A stretch of 45,070 nt of DNA. Origin: Saprospiraceae bacterium. GTDB taxonomy: Bacteria; Bacteroidota; Bacteroidia; Chitinophagales; Saprospiraceae. Position numbers and translations under genes: made by a program. The DNA lies in contig JAJTFM010000036.1 of the NCBI GenBank assembly GCA_021298575.1, positions 1 to 45,070 on the forward strand, in the 5' to 3' direction. Below the pieces are notes generated by a model that searched no databases, had not been told where the DNA came from, and saw only the letters and a list, made by a program, of their open reading frames with translations. Shown here in pieces: positions 33,152-43,285 of this stretch (position 1 is the stretch's first letter; each line of letters starts with the position of its first letter).

Positions 33152-34233
33152 TGAACATACTGTCTTCATTAAGGCTGCTGATTTGGCTTTTCAAACTGCC
33201 TGATCTCTCCAAAACAAGGCCCGCCAACAGAAAAAATCTGGTTTCTTCTATCAAAAGGCTCCGTGTCGCTATCGTATGGATGGCTTTGGCTGTTGTGGCG
33301 GGAATGCTGGGTTACCGCATCATAGAGGGTTCGTCTTGGTTCGACTCCTACTATATGAGTCTGATAACCCTTTCTACGGTGGGATTTGGTGAGGTTATCC
33401 CGCTGAGTCATGAAGGCAGGGTTTTCACATCCTTTCTGGTATTATTCAACATCGGGCTCTTCACATTTTCAGTTTCCACCATCTTCAGTATTTTCGCAGA
33501 CCCTGAAATCAGACACATATTTATGGAGTTAAACATCATAGATCGAATCAACAAGCTGAACGGGCATACAATTATTTGCGGTTTCGGGAGACACGGCGGT
33601 GAGGTCTGCAATGAACTGCAAAAGCAGAAAACATCATTTGTAATTATTGAATCAGATTCCAGAAGGGTTCACTGGCTGGAGCAGGAGTCGGATTACCTGT
33701 TTATTGAGGGTGATGCTACCGAGGACGCCGTACTGGAAAACGCAGGAATAAAAAGAGCATCCACGCTGATTCTTACTCTCCCCGAAATGGCAAGTAACCT
33801 GTCAGGGGTAATCACGGCCCGGAGTATGAACCCTCAGATCAAGATAATTGCCCGTGCAACAAAACCGGCCGATGAGCTCAAGCTTTACCGTGCGGGTGCA
33901 GACCACGTGGTGCTGCCGGAAAGAATAGGCGGTTTCTTCATGGCTAATCTTGCCAAAAGACCCGATTTGATAGAGTATATCAGTTTACTTGCCAATATGC
34001 AGCCGCATGACCTCATTCTGGAAGAAATTCCTGTGAAGGAAATAAAAAAGGATTTCATGGGAATGAGCATAGATGAACTCTCATTCATTGCACAGGAACT
34101 TCCTCCGATTGTTGCGGTTCGTTATCCCAATGGTCGTTTCGAACTGCACCCCGCCACACATACCATACTGGACAGCGACCTTTGTATTCTGGTACTCGGC
34201 AGTCCCGAACAAATCAAATCGTATAAGGAATAA
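33151..34233 (+). CDS. Potassium channel protein with RCK (TrkA-N/TrkA-C) domains
   Basis: A 360-residue ion channel of the two-transmembrane, RCK-gated type. Helices occupy ~38-58 and ~88-112, with the pore loop between them carrying the selectivity filter TVGFG at 76-80 (LITLSTVGFGEVIPL). From ~135 a TrkA-N domain starts with the nucleotide-binding IICGFGRHGGEV and an acidic strand end (FVIIESD). A TrkA-C-like domain occupies ~275-360. Four subunits would form a K+ channel gated by a ligand bound to the RCK ring. Its ATG shares one base with the lipase stop, so the two proteins are translated together although no functional link is known. Confidence 0.94.
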   Translation: MNILSSLRLLIWLFKLPDLSKTRPANRKNLVSSIKRLRVAIVWMALAVVAGMLGYRIIEGSSWFDSYYMSLITLSTVGFGEVIPLSHEGRVFTSFLVLFNIGLFTFSVSTIFSIFADPEIRHIFMELNIIDRINKLNGHTIICGFGRHGGEVCNELQKQKTSFVIIESDSRRVHWLEQESDYLFIEGDATEDAVLENAGIKRASTLILTLPEMASNLSGVITARSMNPQIKIIARATKPADELKLYRAGADHVVLPERIGGFFMANLAKRPDLIEYISLLANMQPHDLILEEIPVKEIKKDFMGMSIDELSFIAQELPPIVAVRYPNGRFELHPATHTILDSDLCILVLGSPEQIKSYKE

Positions 34234-34258
34234 AAGTATTAATTTTTTTTTAATATAA

Positions 34259-34289
34259 TTGAAACAAGCCAAATTATTCTCTATTTTTG
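34259..34289 (+). promoter_or_regulatory. Promoter between the channel gene and the adhesin gene
   Basis: TTG (34259-34261), then 20 bases, then TATTTTTG (34282-34289) fits the Bacteroidota promoter pattern. Transcription would begin near 34295 and run into the hairpin at 34310-34338, about 140 bases before the adhesin start codon. Confidence 0.55.
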
Positions 34290-34309
34290 CATAAAATCAA
34301 ACTTTTAAT

Positions 34310-34338
34310 CCGGGCGCTGTCACTGTGGCCCGGTTTTT
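34310..34338 (+). terminator. Intrinsic terminator in the adhesin leader
   Basis: CCGGGC (34310-34315) pairs with GCCCGG (34328-34333) and is followed by TTTTTG. It either ends the lipase/channel transcript or, because a promoter motif lies just upstream of it, acts as an attenuator in the leader of the adhesin gene. Confidence 0.75.
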
Positions 34339-34455
34339 GATTTCCAGATACTTGCTCCATAATCTGGCTTGTGACATTCCGGTTGTCTGTATGATGGTCA
34401 GGAATTGTCATATCTCTCCTTAATCCCCTGAATATCCCGTATTCAGTCCGCTACC

Positions 34456-37400
34456 ATGTTCATCTTTAAACAACCGATTATGCTTAACAGGCTCATTTTC
34501 ACATTTTCAATGTTAATGACAGGCGTTGCAGGGGTGTCCGCTCAGGGACTTTTTGCCTGCCAGTCTCCTCCCTACTTCTCCTATAATTGCGCTGCTACCT
34601 GTATTACCTGCGACCTGGATGGTGCAACTGGCAATACGTCTATTGTAGCGCCTCCCGGTTTTCACCCGGCACTCTGTCACGGTGATCTTGTGGTTGAAAA
34701 CCCTAACTGGTTCGGCTTCATCGCAGGAAGCACCAATATACTTTTCGCCATAACACCGGGTACGTGTACAACCGGTACCGGACTCGAGGCTGCTGTTGTA
34801 GATAACTGTCTGACTACCATCACGTGCGTGCCCGGACCAGTATTTCTGAATCCTGCCGGAGCGTTTATTGTTCAGGCTGCCGGACTTGTTGTAGGGCGTC
34901 GTTATCAGCTCGTTATTGATGGCTATAATGGTTCCATGTGCCCGTACACTATCTCCGTAATCAGCGGCTCCACAGTAGCACCCCCGCTGGGCGCTGTTGA
35001 CCAGATTACAGGAAACCAGACAGTGTGCCCGCAGGGTACGGATACTTACTCAATCCCTCCGGTTGATAATGCTGTTTCCTACACCTGGTCGGCACCGGCC
35101 GGAGCAAAAATCAACGGGGGCAGTAATGTAGTTACCCTGCCTGCAACAGGAAACAACAACTCCGTGGAAGTTACTTTCGGAAACGCCGGTGGGAATGTGT
35201 GTGTGACTGTATCAAATGCCTGCTCTGCTCCGGTAACCAGGTGCTTCCCGGTGTCTAACGTGCCAATTCCGCCCACCATACTGCCCAATGAATTTGTCTG
35301 CTACGAACAGATTCCATACGAATGGCCGGAAGAACCGCATACCATTCTCGCCGCTCCCGGAGTTTATACGCTTACCTCAACACCCTACGACTCTTACATC
35401 GGATGCGACAGTGTGGTTAGACAAACCCTGCGCGTTTTGCCCCTGAACCAGGTCACGTTGCCTGTAAAATACCTCTGCAAGGACGAATGTTATGAAATCA
35501 ACGGTTTAACCTATTGCGAAACCGGCCAGTTTCAGGAAACACTCATTTCGCAATTCGGCTGCGACAGTTTAGTAAATTTCACCCTTGTCAGGATTCCGGC
35601 AAAAGCACTGGTTCAACAACCAGATACTATCACCTGCGCTGTTACATCTGTTCCTCTGTCCGGCGTGGGTTCCACAACCGGAAATACTGTTTCATACAGG
35701 TGGCTCAATCCCGACGGACAGGTAATCAGTAACGCCATTACTGCTATTGCCGACAGGCCGGGTCAGTACGCTTTTATAGTCCAGAATTTTATCGGAGGCG
35801 TTGCCTGTCGGGACACAGCTATTGTCGAGGTACCTGGCAATCTGATACCGCCACTGGCTGAAGCCGGGCCCGACAAGGTACTTACCTGTATTATAACGGA
35901 GGTACAACTGGACGGATCCGGATCAACCGGCCCAAATTATTCCTACTTCTGGAGGACGCTGATTGGCGGCAATATTGTATCGGGAGCTACCACACTGACT
36001 CCTACAGTAAATGCCCCCGGAACCTATTCGCTGCGCGTAACCGACCTGCACAATGGTTGTACCAGTGTTTCAAATGCCGTAGTGCGGCCGCGCTTGACTC
36101 CTCCTTCTGTAAACCTGACCGGTGGTACGGCTACCTGTACAAATCCAAATGTCACTGTCAGGCTGATCACGGATGCTGATGCACCTTCCTTCTCATGGTT
36201 AGGGCCGAACGGGTTTGTTTCCACGCAGCAAAATCCGGTAGTAAATGTGCCGGGATCTTATCACGTTACTATAACCAACGGAGAAACAGGATGTACCAGC
36301 ACAGGTACTGTCCAGGTTGTCAATGATGCTGACCCGCCCGTAATTGCAGTGGTTGGTGGAGATATCACCTGTAACCGGAATATTGCTACAATCAGTGTGA
36401 GTTCACCAGTTCCGGGCGTTACTTATTCCTGGACGGGTCCGAACGGTTTTGTTTCCTCGCAGGCTGTTACAACAACAACGCAACTGGGCGACTACAATGT
36501 TGTAGTAACGGCTCCCAACGGATGTATTTCAACAGCCACCACGCAGGTCGTGCTCAATACGACGCCTCCCGGCACCACACTCGGCGTAACAACGCACCTC
36601 AACTGCAATAACTCCTCGATTAATCTGCTGGCCTCCAACGTGGGCAATCCGGTTGTTATGTCTCACCAGTGGACACTACCCGGGGGTAATACCACCTCTA
36701 CAGGCAATCAGGCATTTCTTCCGGTTACTGTCCCGGGCGACTATGGCGTGTTTGTTATCAATACCAGTAACGGATGCTCCAGTGCCGCCAGTTTCACCGT
36801 CTATCAGTATGATCCTGTTTCGGCTTCTTTATCCGGACTGACTGATGCCAGATGTGCCGAATCTCAGGATGGCAGTGTAACTGCAGTTCCGGGCGGAGGT
36901 AACGGTATCTATTCTTACGAGTGGAATAATGGTGGCTCCGAAGAGGTAAACGACAATCTGGGCGCTGGTACCTATGTAGTAACTATCACCGATGGCGAGG
37001 GCTGCTCAGCTGCCATAACGGCCATTATTGGCTCTCCGACTCCTGTTGTTCCCAATACTGCCGGCACCGACCAGCTGATTGCGGGTGAAGCTGATGGCAC
37101 TGCCACTGCATCCCCATCGGGAGGTACTCCCGGATATACTTTTAACTGGAGTAACAGTGATACCACTTCGATACTCACAGATTTGCCGCCCGGCGCCTAT
37201 ACGGTTACCGTCACAGATGCCGTTGGTTGTACAGCTGTGGAAACAGTTAACGTAAATGGCGTGAACTGCACACTCGAAACCCAGCTTGTTGTCAGAAGTA
37301 TTAGTTGTAACGGACTGAATAACGGCGAAGCTATTCTGGATATTCAGGGCGGTGAAAACCCGGTCAATATTCTCTGGAGTACAGGCGAAACCGGAACTTC

Positions 37401-39162
37401 CATTAATTTACTGCCTGTAGGACAGTATTCGGTTACTGTTTCCGACAGTCTGAATTGCCAGGAAGTACAGACATTTCTGGTGTCGGAACCAACAAGACTT
37501 CAGGCTAATGCTACAGCAACTCCCACAACCGGCTCAAATATCTTCGACGGTATGGCAACGGTTAATCCTACCGGCGGTGTTGGTAATTATACATTTCACT
37601 GGAGTAACGGATCCAGCGACCAGTCTGTTTCAGGGCTCGCTCCTGGATTTTACACCGTCACCGTTATTGACGAAAACGGCTGCGAAGACGTTCAGGTCGT
37701 GGATGTAGCTGCGGGACTGTGTAATCTGACTGCCAATCTGTTGCTCTCCAATCCGCTGTGCTCCAACTCTTCGGATGGCTCCGCAACGGTGCTGATCAGC
37801 GGATCCGGCGGACAATATACCTACAACTGGAGCAACGGATCCACGATTGCTTCGACGGGTAATCTTCCGGGTGGTACACATTATGTATCGGTGACAGATG
37901 AAGCCGGATGTGTGGCTGTCGTAACTGTGGAACTCGTAAGTCCACCTGTGTTACTTGTACTGGAGGCATCCAATACTCCAACCTCCTGCGCCGATTTTTT
38001 TGAAGGTGCGGCTGCGGTCTCTGTAGTGGGCGGTACCGGAAGTCCCTCAGTTTTGTGGAATATCGGTCAGTCCGGACTGACGGCCGTCGGGCTTCAGGCA
38101 GGTGTTTACAGCGCCGTGGCAACGGACAACAACGGCTGTACAGCATCAACATCGGTTACTATCGCCTCTACGGATCAGATTCCACCGGTTATAGTGGCAG
38201 ATAATGTGGAGGTGCCCATTGGACCGGAAGGGAATGTATTCCTGACTCAGCAGAATCTGTTTGTTCAGGTTACCGATAACTGTGGCTTCGGTTCATTCAC
38301 CACTTCACCCAACGAGTTCAACTGTGCGCAACTGGGCGATCATCAGGTTATTATTATAGCTACCGATAACTCCGGAAACAGTACTCGCGATACCATAACG
38401 GTTACAATCGTTGACAACAGTGCGCCCGCACTGATTTGTCCGTCCAGCCTCGCTCTCTGTTATGAAAATCGTCAGGTAGTATATCAGGCTCCAACGGCCT
38501 CCGATAACTGTCTGAGTCTCGGCGGAAGTTTCAACCTGGTAGCTGGTCTTCCAATTGGCTCGGTATTTCCGGTAGGGTCCACAACGAATACCTACTCGTA
38601 CACCGATGCCAATGGAAATCAAGGGTCCTGCTCTTTTGAGATCACCATATTCCCGGAAATTATCGTGGATGTGGATACGGTTATCAACGACTTCAATTTC
38701 CAGACGATTGGTGCAGTTCTGGTTGACGTTAATGGAGGTCTTCCTCCGCTTACTTACTCATGGCTGCTGAACGGACAGGAGGTTTCCACAGCACAGGATC
38801 TGTCGGGTTCGCCTGCAGGTGAATATACGCTGGTAGTAACAGACGATAATGACTGTACTGTCACTCGTACCTTCACAATCAGCAATACCTCCGCTACAAA
38901 TAATCCGGTACTGGCTGACGCTATTCGCATATTTCCGAACCCGACCAGCGGCTGGATTTCGATTTCGCTTCCAGGCGAGCTCTCCGGTCAGGAAACAGAT
39001 GTGCAGGTATTTGATATGACAGGCAGGAAAGTGTTGTCTCACCACTCGGAGGGAGATGCTCAGCTCAGGTTGTCGTTGTCCGGTTTTACAGATGGTCTTT
39101 ACAACGTGATGATCACTTCGGGTAATATCAGAACATCAAGGATTGTTGTATTGGTAAAATAG
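34456..39162 (+). CDS. Giant secreted adhesin with Ig/PKD-like and SprB repeats and T9SS sorting domain
   Basis: A 1568-residue surface protein. After the signal peptide (MLNRLIFTFSMLMTGVAGVSA; the second ATG at 34480 is an equally good start) comes a Cys-rich region to ~180 and a PKD-like domain (~185-270). Two short Cys-containing modules (~270-390) and five Ig-like repeats (~390-800; YRWLNPDGQVIS, FSWLGPNGFVS, YSWTGPNGFVS) follow. Six SprB-like repeats (~790-1230) each carry an SWSNG-type core and end in TVTVTDxxGC. HYR-like domains (~1238-1395), another SprB-like repeat and a T9SS sorting domain (~1485-1568; IRIFPNPTSGWISISLP, ending TSRIVVLVK) complete it. SprB repeats are known from gliding adhesins of Flavobacterium. 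It should be displayed or secreted through T9SS for attachment or gliding. Confidence 0.92.
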   Translation: MFIFKQPIMLNRLIFTFSMLMTGVAGVSAQGLFACQSPPYFSYNCAATCITCDLDGATGNTSIVAPPGFHPALCHGDLVVENPNWFGFIAGSTNILFAITPGTCTTGTGLEAAVVDNCLTTITCVPGPVFLNPAGAFIVQAAGLVVGRRYQLVIDGYNGSMCPYTISVISGSTVAPPLGAVDQITGNQTVCPQGTDTYSIPPVDNAVSYTWSAPAGAKINGGSNVVTLPATGNNNSVEVTFGNAGGNVCVTVSNACSAPVTRCFPVSNVPIPPTILPNEFVCYEQIPYEWPEEPHTILAAPGVYTLTSTPYDSYIGCDSVVRQTLRVLPLNQVTLPVKYLCKDECYEINGLTYCETGQFQETLISQFGCDSLVNFTLVRIPAKALVQQPDTITCAVTSVPLSGVGSTTGNTVSYRWLNPDGQVISNAITAIADRPGQYAFIVQNFIGGVACRDTAIVEVPGNLIPPLAEAGPDKVLTCIITEVQLDGSGSTGPNYSYFWRTLIGGNIVSGATTLTPTVNAPGTYSLRVTDLHNGCTSVSNAVVRPRLTPPSVNLTGGTATCTNPNVTVRLITDADAPSFSWLGPNGFVSTQQNPVVNVPGSYHVTITNGETGCTSTGTVQVVNDADPPVIAVVGGDITCNRNIATISVSSPVPGVTYSWTGPNGFVSSQAVTTTTQLGDYNVVVTAPNGCISTATTQVVLNTTPPGTTLGVTTHLNCNNSSINLLASNVGNPVVMSHQWTLPGGNTTSTGNQAFLPVTVPGDYGVFVINTSNGCSSAASFTVYQYDPVSASLSGLTDARCAESQDGSVTAVPGGGNGIYSYEWNNGGSEEVNDNLGAGTYVVTITDGEGCSAAITAIIGSPTPVVPNTAGTDQLIAGEADGTATASPSGGTPGYTFNWSNSDTTSILTDLPPGAYTVTVTDAVGCTAVETVNVNGVNCTLETQLVVRSISCNGLNNGEAILDIQGGENPVNILWSTGETGTSINLLPVGQYSVTVSDSLNCQEVQTFLVSEPTRLQANATATPTTGSNIFDGMATVNPTGGVGNYTFHWSNGSSDQSVSGLAPGFYTVTVIDENGCEDVQVVDVAAGLCNLTANLLLSNPLCSNSSDGSATVLISGSGGQYTYNWSNGSTIASTGNLPGGTHYVSVTDEAGCVAVVTVELVSPPVLLVLEASNTPTSCADFFEGAAAVSVVGGTGSPSVLWNIGQSGLTAVGLQAGVYSAVATDNNGCTASTSVTIASTDQIPPVIVADNVEVPIGPEGNVFLTQQNLFVQVTDNCGFGSFTTSPNEFNCAQLGDHQVIIIATDNSGNSTRDTITVTIVDNSAPALICPSSLALCYENRQVVYQAPTASDNCLSLGGSFNLVAGLPIGSVFPVGSTTNTYSYTDANGNQGSCSFEITIFPEIIVDVDTVINDFNFQTIGAVLVDVNGGLPPLTYSWLLNGQEVSTAQDLSGSPAGEYTLVVTDDNDCTVTRTFTISNTSATNNPVLADAIRIFPNPTSGWISISLPGELSGQETDVQVFDMTGRKVLSHHSEGDAQLRLSLSGFTDGLYNVMITSGNIRTSRIVVLVK

Positions 39163-39190
39163 AGTTAACCCGTTTTGGGACAAAAAACAA

Positions 39191-39218
39191 GGCGCGGGCA
39201 GTAACGCCCGCGCCTTTC
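39191..39218 (+). terminator. Bidirectional intrinsic terminator
   Basis: GGCGCGGGC (39191-39199) pairs with GCCCGCGCC (39206-39214) around AGTAAC. TTTCTT follows on the plus strand, and an A-rich run before it gives a T run on the minus strand. It sits between the converging adhesin and lipoprotein genes and can serve both. Confidence 0.88.
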
Positions 39219-39241
39219 TTCTCATCCGCAAGTCGAAAAAA

Positions 39242-40045
39242 CTATTTCGGCTTGGCAGTCCACTCGAATTTCCAATCGTAAATGATGCAACCAAATACGC
39301 TCAGATCAATAGTCTGCTTTGATTTGATAGCTGTGTTGGAAAATTCAGAGATTTTGTACACCTCAACGAGTATATCATTCGGGTCGAATATACTCGGTGA
39401 TTTGAGGGTCAGTTCTGTCTCATCGGCATTCAGCGTCCAGGTGTCGCCTGTACGGAAACCGTCGAACTGGCAGGAGCCTGTGCCACCGGTGATGGGGCCA
39501 TACTCGAGTTTGAAGGTGCCATTTGTGTTGAACACAAAGTAGTTGTCCTTCTCGCAGTCAAAAATCTGCTCAGACTCGGGATCGCTGTCGAGGCACTTGC
39601 CAAGCTTTGATTTCCACTGCCAGTTGTAAGTAGTGAGCAGGTAGCGCACGCTTACTTCTGTAGTAACGATGAAGTCGGCTGTAGTTACCTTGCCTTCGTT
39701 GTCTTCTGCTTCAAATTTGAAGCGCACCGGTGCTGTCAGACCTTCGTCGGTCAGTACGTAGTTCAGTGTGTGATCGCTGTGATTGTACGTTTCCGTACCG
39801 TTAGTGCCGAAGGTAGCATCAACAGTGACGCCATTGTACTTGGTGATACGGAGTGCGCGAAGACCAGCCTCAGCAGTGATAGTCGCGGTAGTGGTAGCTG
39901 TGGTGCCAATCTTGCCCGTGTAAGTAGAAGCAGACAGTGTGATCACCGGAGCTGCTTTTTCCTCTTTCTTGCAAGCTGTGAACCAGAGCGCTGCTGACAT
40001 CGCCACGCCGGCGAGCAGGAACGAAAGTGAACTCTTGAGTTTCAT
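39242..40045 (-). CDS. Lipoprotein with lipocalin-like C-terminal region, function unknown
   Basis: A 267-residue lipoprotein (signal MKLKSSLSFLLAGVAMSAAL, lipobox WFTAC followed by KKEEK). Residues ~33-130 form a beta-rich Ig-like domain with many Thr residues. Residues ~130-267 resemble the lipocalin-like domains of Bacteroidota lipoproteins, with NWQWKSKLGKCLDSD, then YFVFNTNGTFKLEYG, DTWTLNADETELTLKS and ending YDWKFEWTAKPK. The positively charged residues after the lipid Cys are common in periplasm-facing lipoproteins. It lies 55 bases after the FG-GAP gene on the same strand. Function is not evident. Confidence 0.75.
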   Translation of the reverse strand: MKLKSSLSFLLAGVAMSAALWFTACKKEEKAAPVITLSASTYTGKIGTTATTTATITAEAGLRALRITKYNGVTVDATFGTNGTETYNHSDHTLNYVLTDEGLTAPVRFKFEAEDNEGKVTTADFIVTTEVSVRYLLTTYNWQWKSKLGKCLDSDPESEQIFDCEKDNYFVFNTNGTFKLEYGPITGGTGSCQFDGFRTGDTWTLNADETELTLKSPSIFDPNDILVEVYKISEFSNTAIKSKQTIDLSVFGCIIYDWKFEWTAKPK

Positions 40046-40100
40046 GTTTGAAAATTAATGCGTTAAAAAAAGACTTTGTTGTTTGTTTTCGGGGATTCGT

Positions 40101-43100
40101 TTATTTGAGTTTTGATTCAAAAATGCTGATTTCACGGTTGACAAGGCCGGTTAGCAGGAGTTTATCTCCGTTTGGCCTCCTGAGTTGGGCCAGACTGCTG
40201 CCGATACCATCGGTGTAATATCCGGTTAAACGGACTGATGCCGGAGCGAAACTTCCTTTCCCGTCGCCGGTGAGTATGAGTCCTCGCAGGGCATCCTGCG
40301 CGCCCCACGCGGGCACGGGCGCACGGGAGTTTCCGGTAATGACGAGATCCGGAAACCCGTCTGCGTTGAAGTCGCCTGTGACAATATCCCTGACCGGCGC
40401 TGACTGGGCCGGGTGGGGGAGCGGAATCGCCCTGAATTTGCCTTTTTCATTCAACAGACACAATGATTGTGTTATTTCACAAACTCCTCTCCAGGCCTTC
40501 TCAACTTTGTCTTCTCCAAATATTTCCTGTACGGTGGCCGCAGCATAGGACGCATTCCGCGGATAGCGCGATCCGATTCCGCTCAGCTGGTTCATCAATT
40601 CCTGCCTCTGGGCTATGGGAGTTTCCCCGTTTTCAATGGTGCAAATGATCGGGTCGGGGCTCCCGTTTCCGTCAAAATCGCCCGAGTACAGAATCAATGG
40701 TTGCTCATCCGACACCTGATACCGCATATTCAGCCCACAGTTACCTGCCAGAATATCCGGTGATCCGTCGAGGTTAACATCGCAGATTTCCAGTGTGCTC
40801 CACCAGCCCCGTGTGCCGGGAACCGATTTCTGCGTGAACTTCTTTCCTTCAAGCTGATAAACCGAAACAGGCATCCATTCTCCAGCCAGTACCAGATCGG
40901 GGCGATTGTCATTGTTCATATCCGCCCATACTGCATCGGTAACAATTCCCGGTTTTTTCAGCGAAGTGCTCCATTCATCTGTGACATCGGTGAACTTTTC
41001 ACCGTCATTTCTCAGCAAATAACTCCGGGTGGCTGACGGATAGCGGTATGGCTCGGCAAAGCCACCCACAAACAAATCATTGTCGCCGTCAAAATCAAAA
41101 TCGGCAGCCGTTACGCAGGATTTCGGATTGTACATGGCGGGAAGTGCCTGAGTTGCTCTGACCAGTAGCCCGTTACCCCGGTTAAGGTACAGCCGATCCT
41201 GATAAACAGAGTCATTTCCAGGCCATTCATTTCCCCCGAATACGAGATACAAGTCGCAAAGCCCGTCTCCATTGGCGTCGAATATACAGGCATCGGTACA
41301 CTTGCCCCCCGGCGTATTCGCTTCAAGCGGCCGGGAGACGAAACCGCCCTCCGGTTTCTGCAGAAATACTACCCCCGGCTGTTCCTTTCCTCCTCCGGTA
41401 AAGCAATCGTCAAGCCCGTCGCCATTCAGATCGCCTGTTGCGAGTACGGGACCCTGCCCGGTAAGCCGGTGCGGAAGCAGTGGCTGGTACTGGAAGTCGC
41501 TGAAAGGATCATCATGATGCACATACTCAAATCCCGTGATTGCTGTTACAGATGAAAACCACGTATTAACCGCTTCTTTATCGCTTCTGATAACCAATTG
41601 TGCCTCCGACGGATCCGTGAGAATAGTCTGACCGGCGGCTACCTGATACAGCCTTTGCACTTTACCGTCAGAATATGTTATTTCAACCGAATCGGCCTGA
41701 GCAGACTGCCCCAGTCCGAAATGAAGCACATCACTGACTGCTGACATGAAGCCGCGCTCGCGATGTGCCACGATCTCCTGCGTACTCCCGCCTGCGTACA
41801 CACGCGCACGGGATAATGTGGCATTATTGTTATTTTTTAGTCGCCATCGTTATCCAGGTCGCTGTAAGCAGCGCCGTTGGAGCAGGATGGCTGCGTTATG
41901 CCCCACTGATACGACACGGGGTCGAAGGAAAGGTCACCTTTGTTCCTGAATATCCTGTTGGGTAATCGGCGTGCCTTTTGTTTTCTGATTTCGGGTATCA
42001 TTTGCCGGTCGGTCTCCTCCCGGCTCCTGAACATGAACAGGTTATTGGTGTAATCAATGAAATCTTTGTCGCCAATATCGCGGTAATAGCCGTTGCTGAT
42101 GAACAGGTCTTTCCATCCGTCGTTATCAAAATCGGCGAGGAGCGGTCCCCAGCTCCAGTCGGTAGCTGCGATGCCGGCCATTTGTCCGATTTCGCAGAAG
42201 GTGGTTTCGCCCGGGTTTCGTCCGTCGGCAGCCAGTTGAAGGGTATTGCGCATGTACTGTGGAGCGTAACCCGCCTGCTCAATCAGTTCTGCTTTGCTCC
42301 AGGTGAGGTCGCCGATCATCTTTTTTCGACCCTCGGCGGTTTCCGGAAGCATATCCACCACAATCAAATCCAAACGGGAGTCGTTATTGATATCCGCGAG
42401 GTCGCAGCCCATGCCGTTGTACGACTGGTGATTCATGAACGAATCAATCAGATTGACAAATCCCTTTCCATGGTCGTTTATCCACAGTAAATCGTTGTAA
42501 ATGAAATCATTGGAGACATAAACATCTTCCCATCCGTCATCATTGACATCTCCGATGGCCAGTCCCAGTCCGTAACCTTCAGTGTTGATACCGAGACGGA
42601 ACGATTGCTCGGTGAATCGTCCGTTTCCGTCATTCACATAGAAATGGTCGTTGCTGGCGCCCTCTCCGTGTGTCTTTTTGGTTGCCGGCGTATTCACCGA
42701 CTCACGCTGGTTGGCGTGGTTCATGACATACAGATCCTGATCGCCATCTTTGTCGAAATCGAAAAAAGCTGCCTGTGTGGAGTAACTGCTGTCTGCCACG
42801 CCGCGAGCTGTCGCTTCGTCACTGAATACCGGAATACCGTCGCGGAGTTCCTGCTGTACGAAGAGTTTGTTCTTTCTGCGTTCCGGATCGGGGTAGCCTG
42901 CGGTACATACATACAGATCGGGTCTTCCGTCGCTGTTAACATCAGTAACTGTCACGCCGGTGCACCAGTCTCGGGTTTCGAGGCCTGCCTCGCGTGTCAC
43001 ATCCCTGAAGTGCAAACTGCCCTCGTTGAGGTATAGCCTGCAAGAGGTTTCATTACCGGTAAAAAAGATATCATCGAGTCCGTCGCCGTTCAGATCTGCC

Positions 43101-43285
43101 AGCGCTACTCCGCCGCCATTGTAGTAATAAACGTAGTTGAGGATATTAAGGCTGTCGCCCTCGGATACGGTATTCGCAAACTGCACACCTGTCTGCTCCG
43201 CCTCCAGCAGGCGAAACAGTTTGTCTGGCTGACTGCAGGCGCAGGCCAGAGAACAAATGTACAATGTGGCGATCCGTTTTATCAT
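40101..43285 (-). pseudogene. FG-GAP/VCBS repeat lipoprotein with ASPIC/UnbV domain, frame change and missing segment
   Basis: The first part (MIKRIATLYICSLACACSQ, a lipoprotein signal) has six complete FG-GAP-type calcium-binding repeats such as DLNGDGLDDIFF, DFDKDGDQDLYV and DFDNDGWKDLFI. It stops at 41837 within a seventh, SDLDNDGD. The second part, in another frame, begins NNNNATLSRARVYAGGSTQE, the latter half of an ASPIC/UnbV domain (VLHFGLGQSAQADSVEITY), then has seven more repeats to the end. Family members continue after DLDNDGD with DLVVNN and some 50 residues before the VYAGG part. That segment is missing here, so the frame change goes with an apparent deletion at 41830-41842. The start overlaps the GH92 stop by 4 bases. 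Such proteins are often co-encoded with SusCD or hydrolases. Confidence 0.85.

Noticed and set aside
34456-39162. Repeated segments in the adhesin considered as a CRISPR or tandem DNA repeat
   Set aside because: The repeats are similar only at the protein level with 60-80 residue periods; there are no short identical DNA repeats with spacers.
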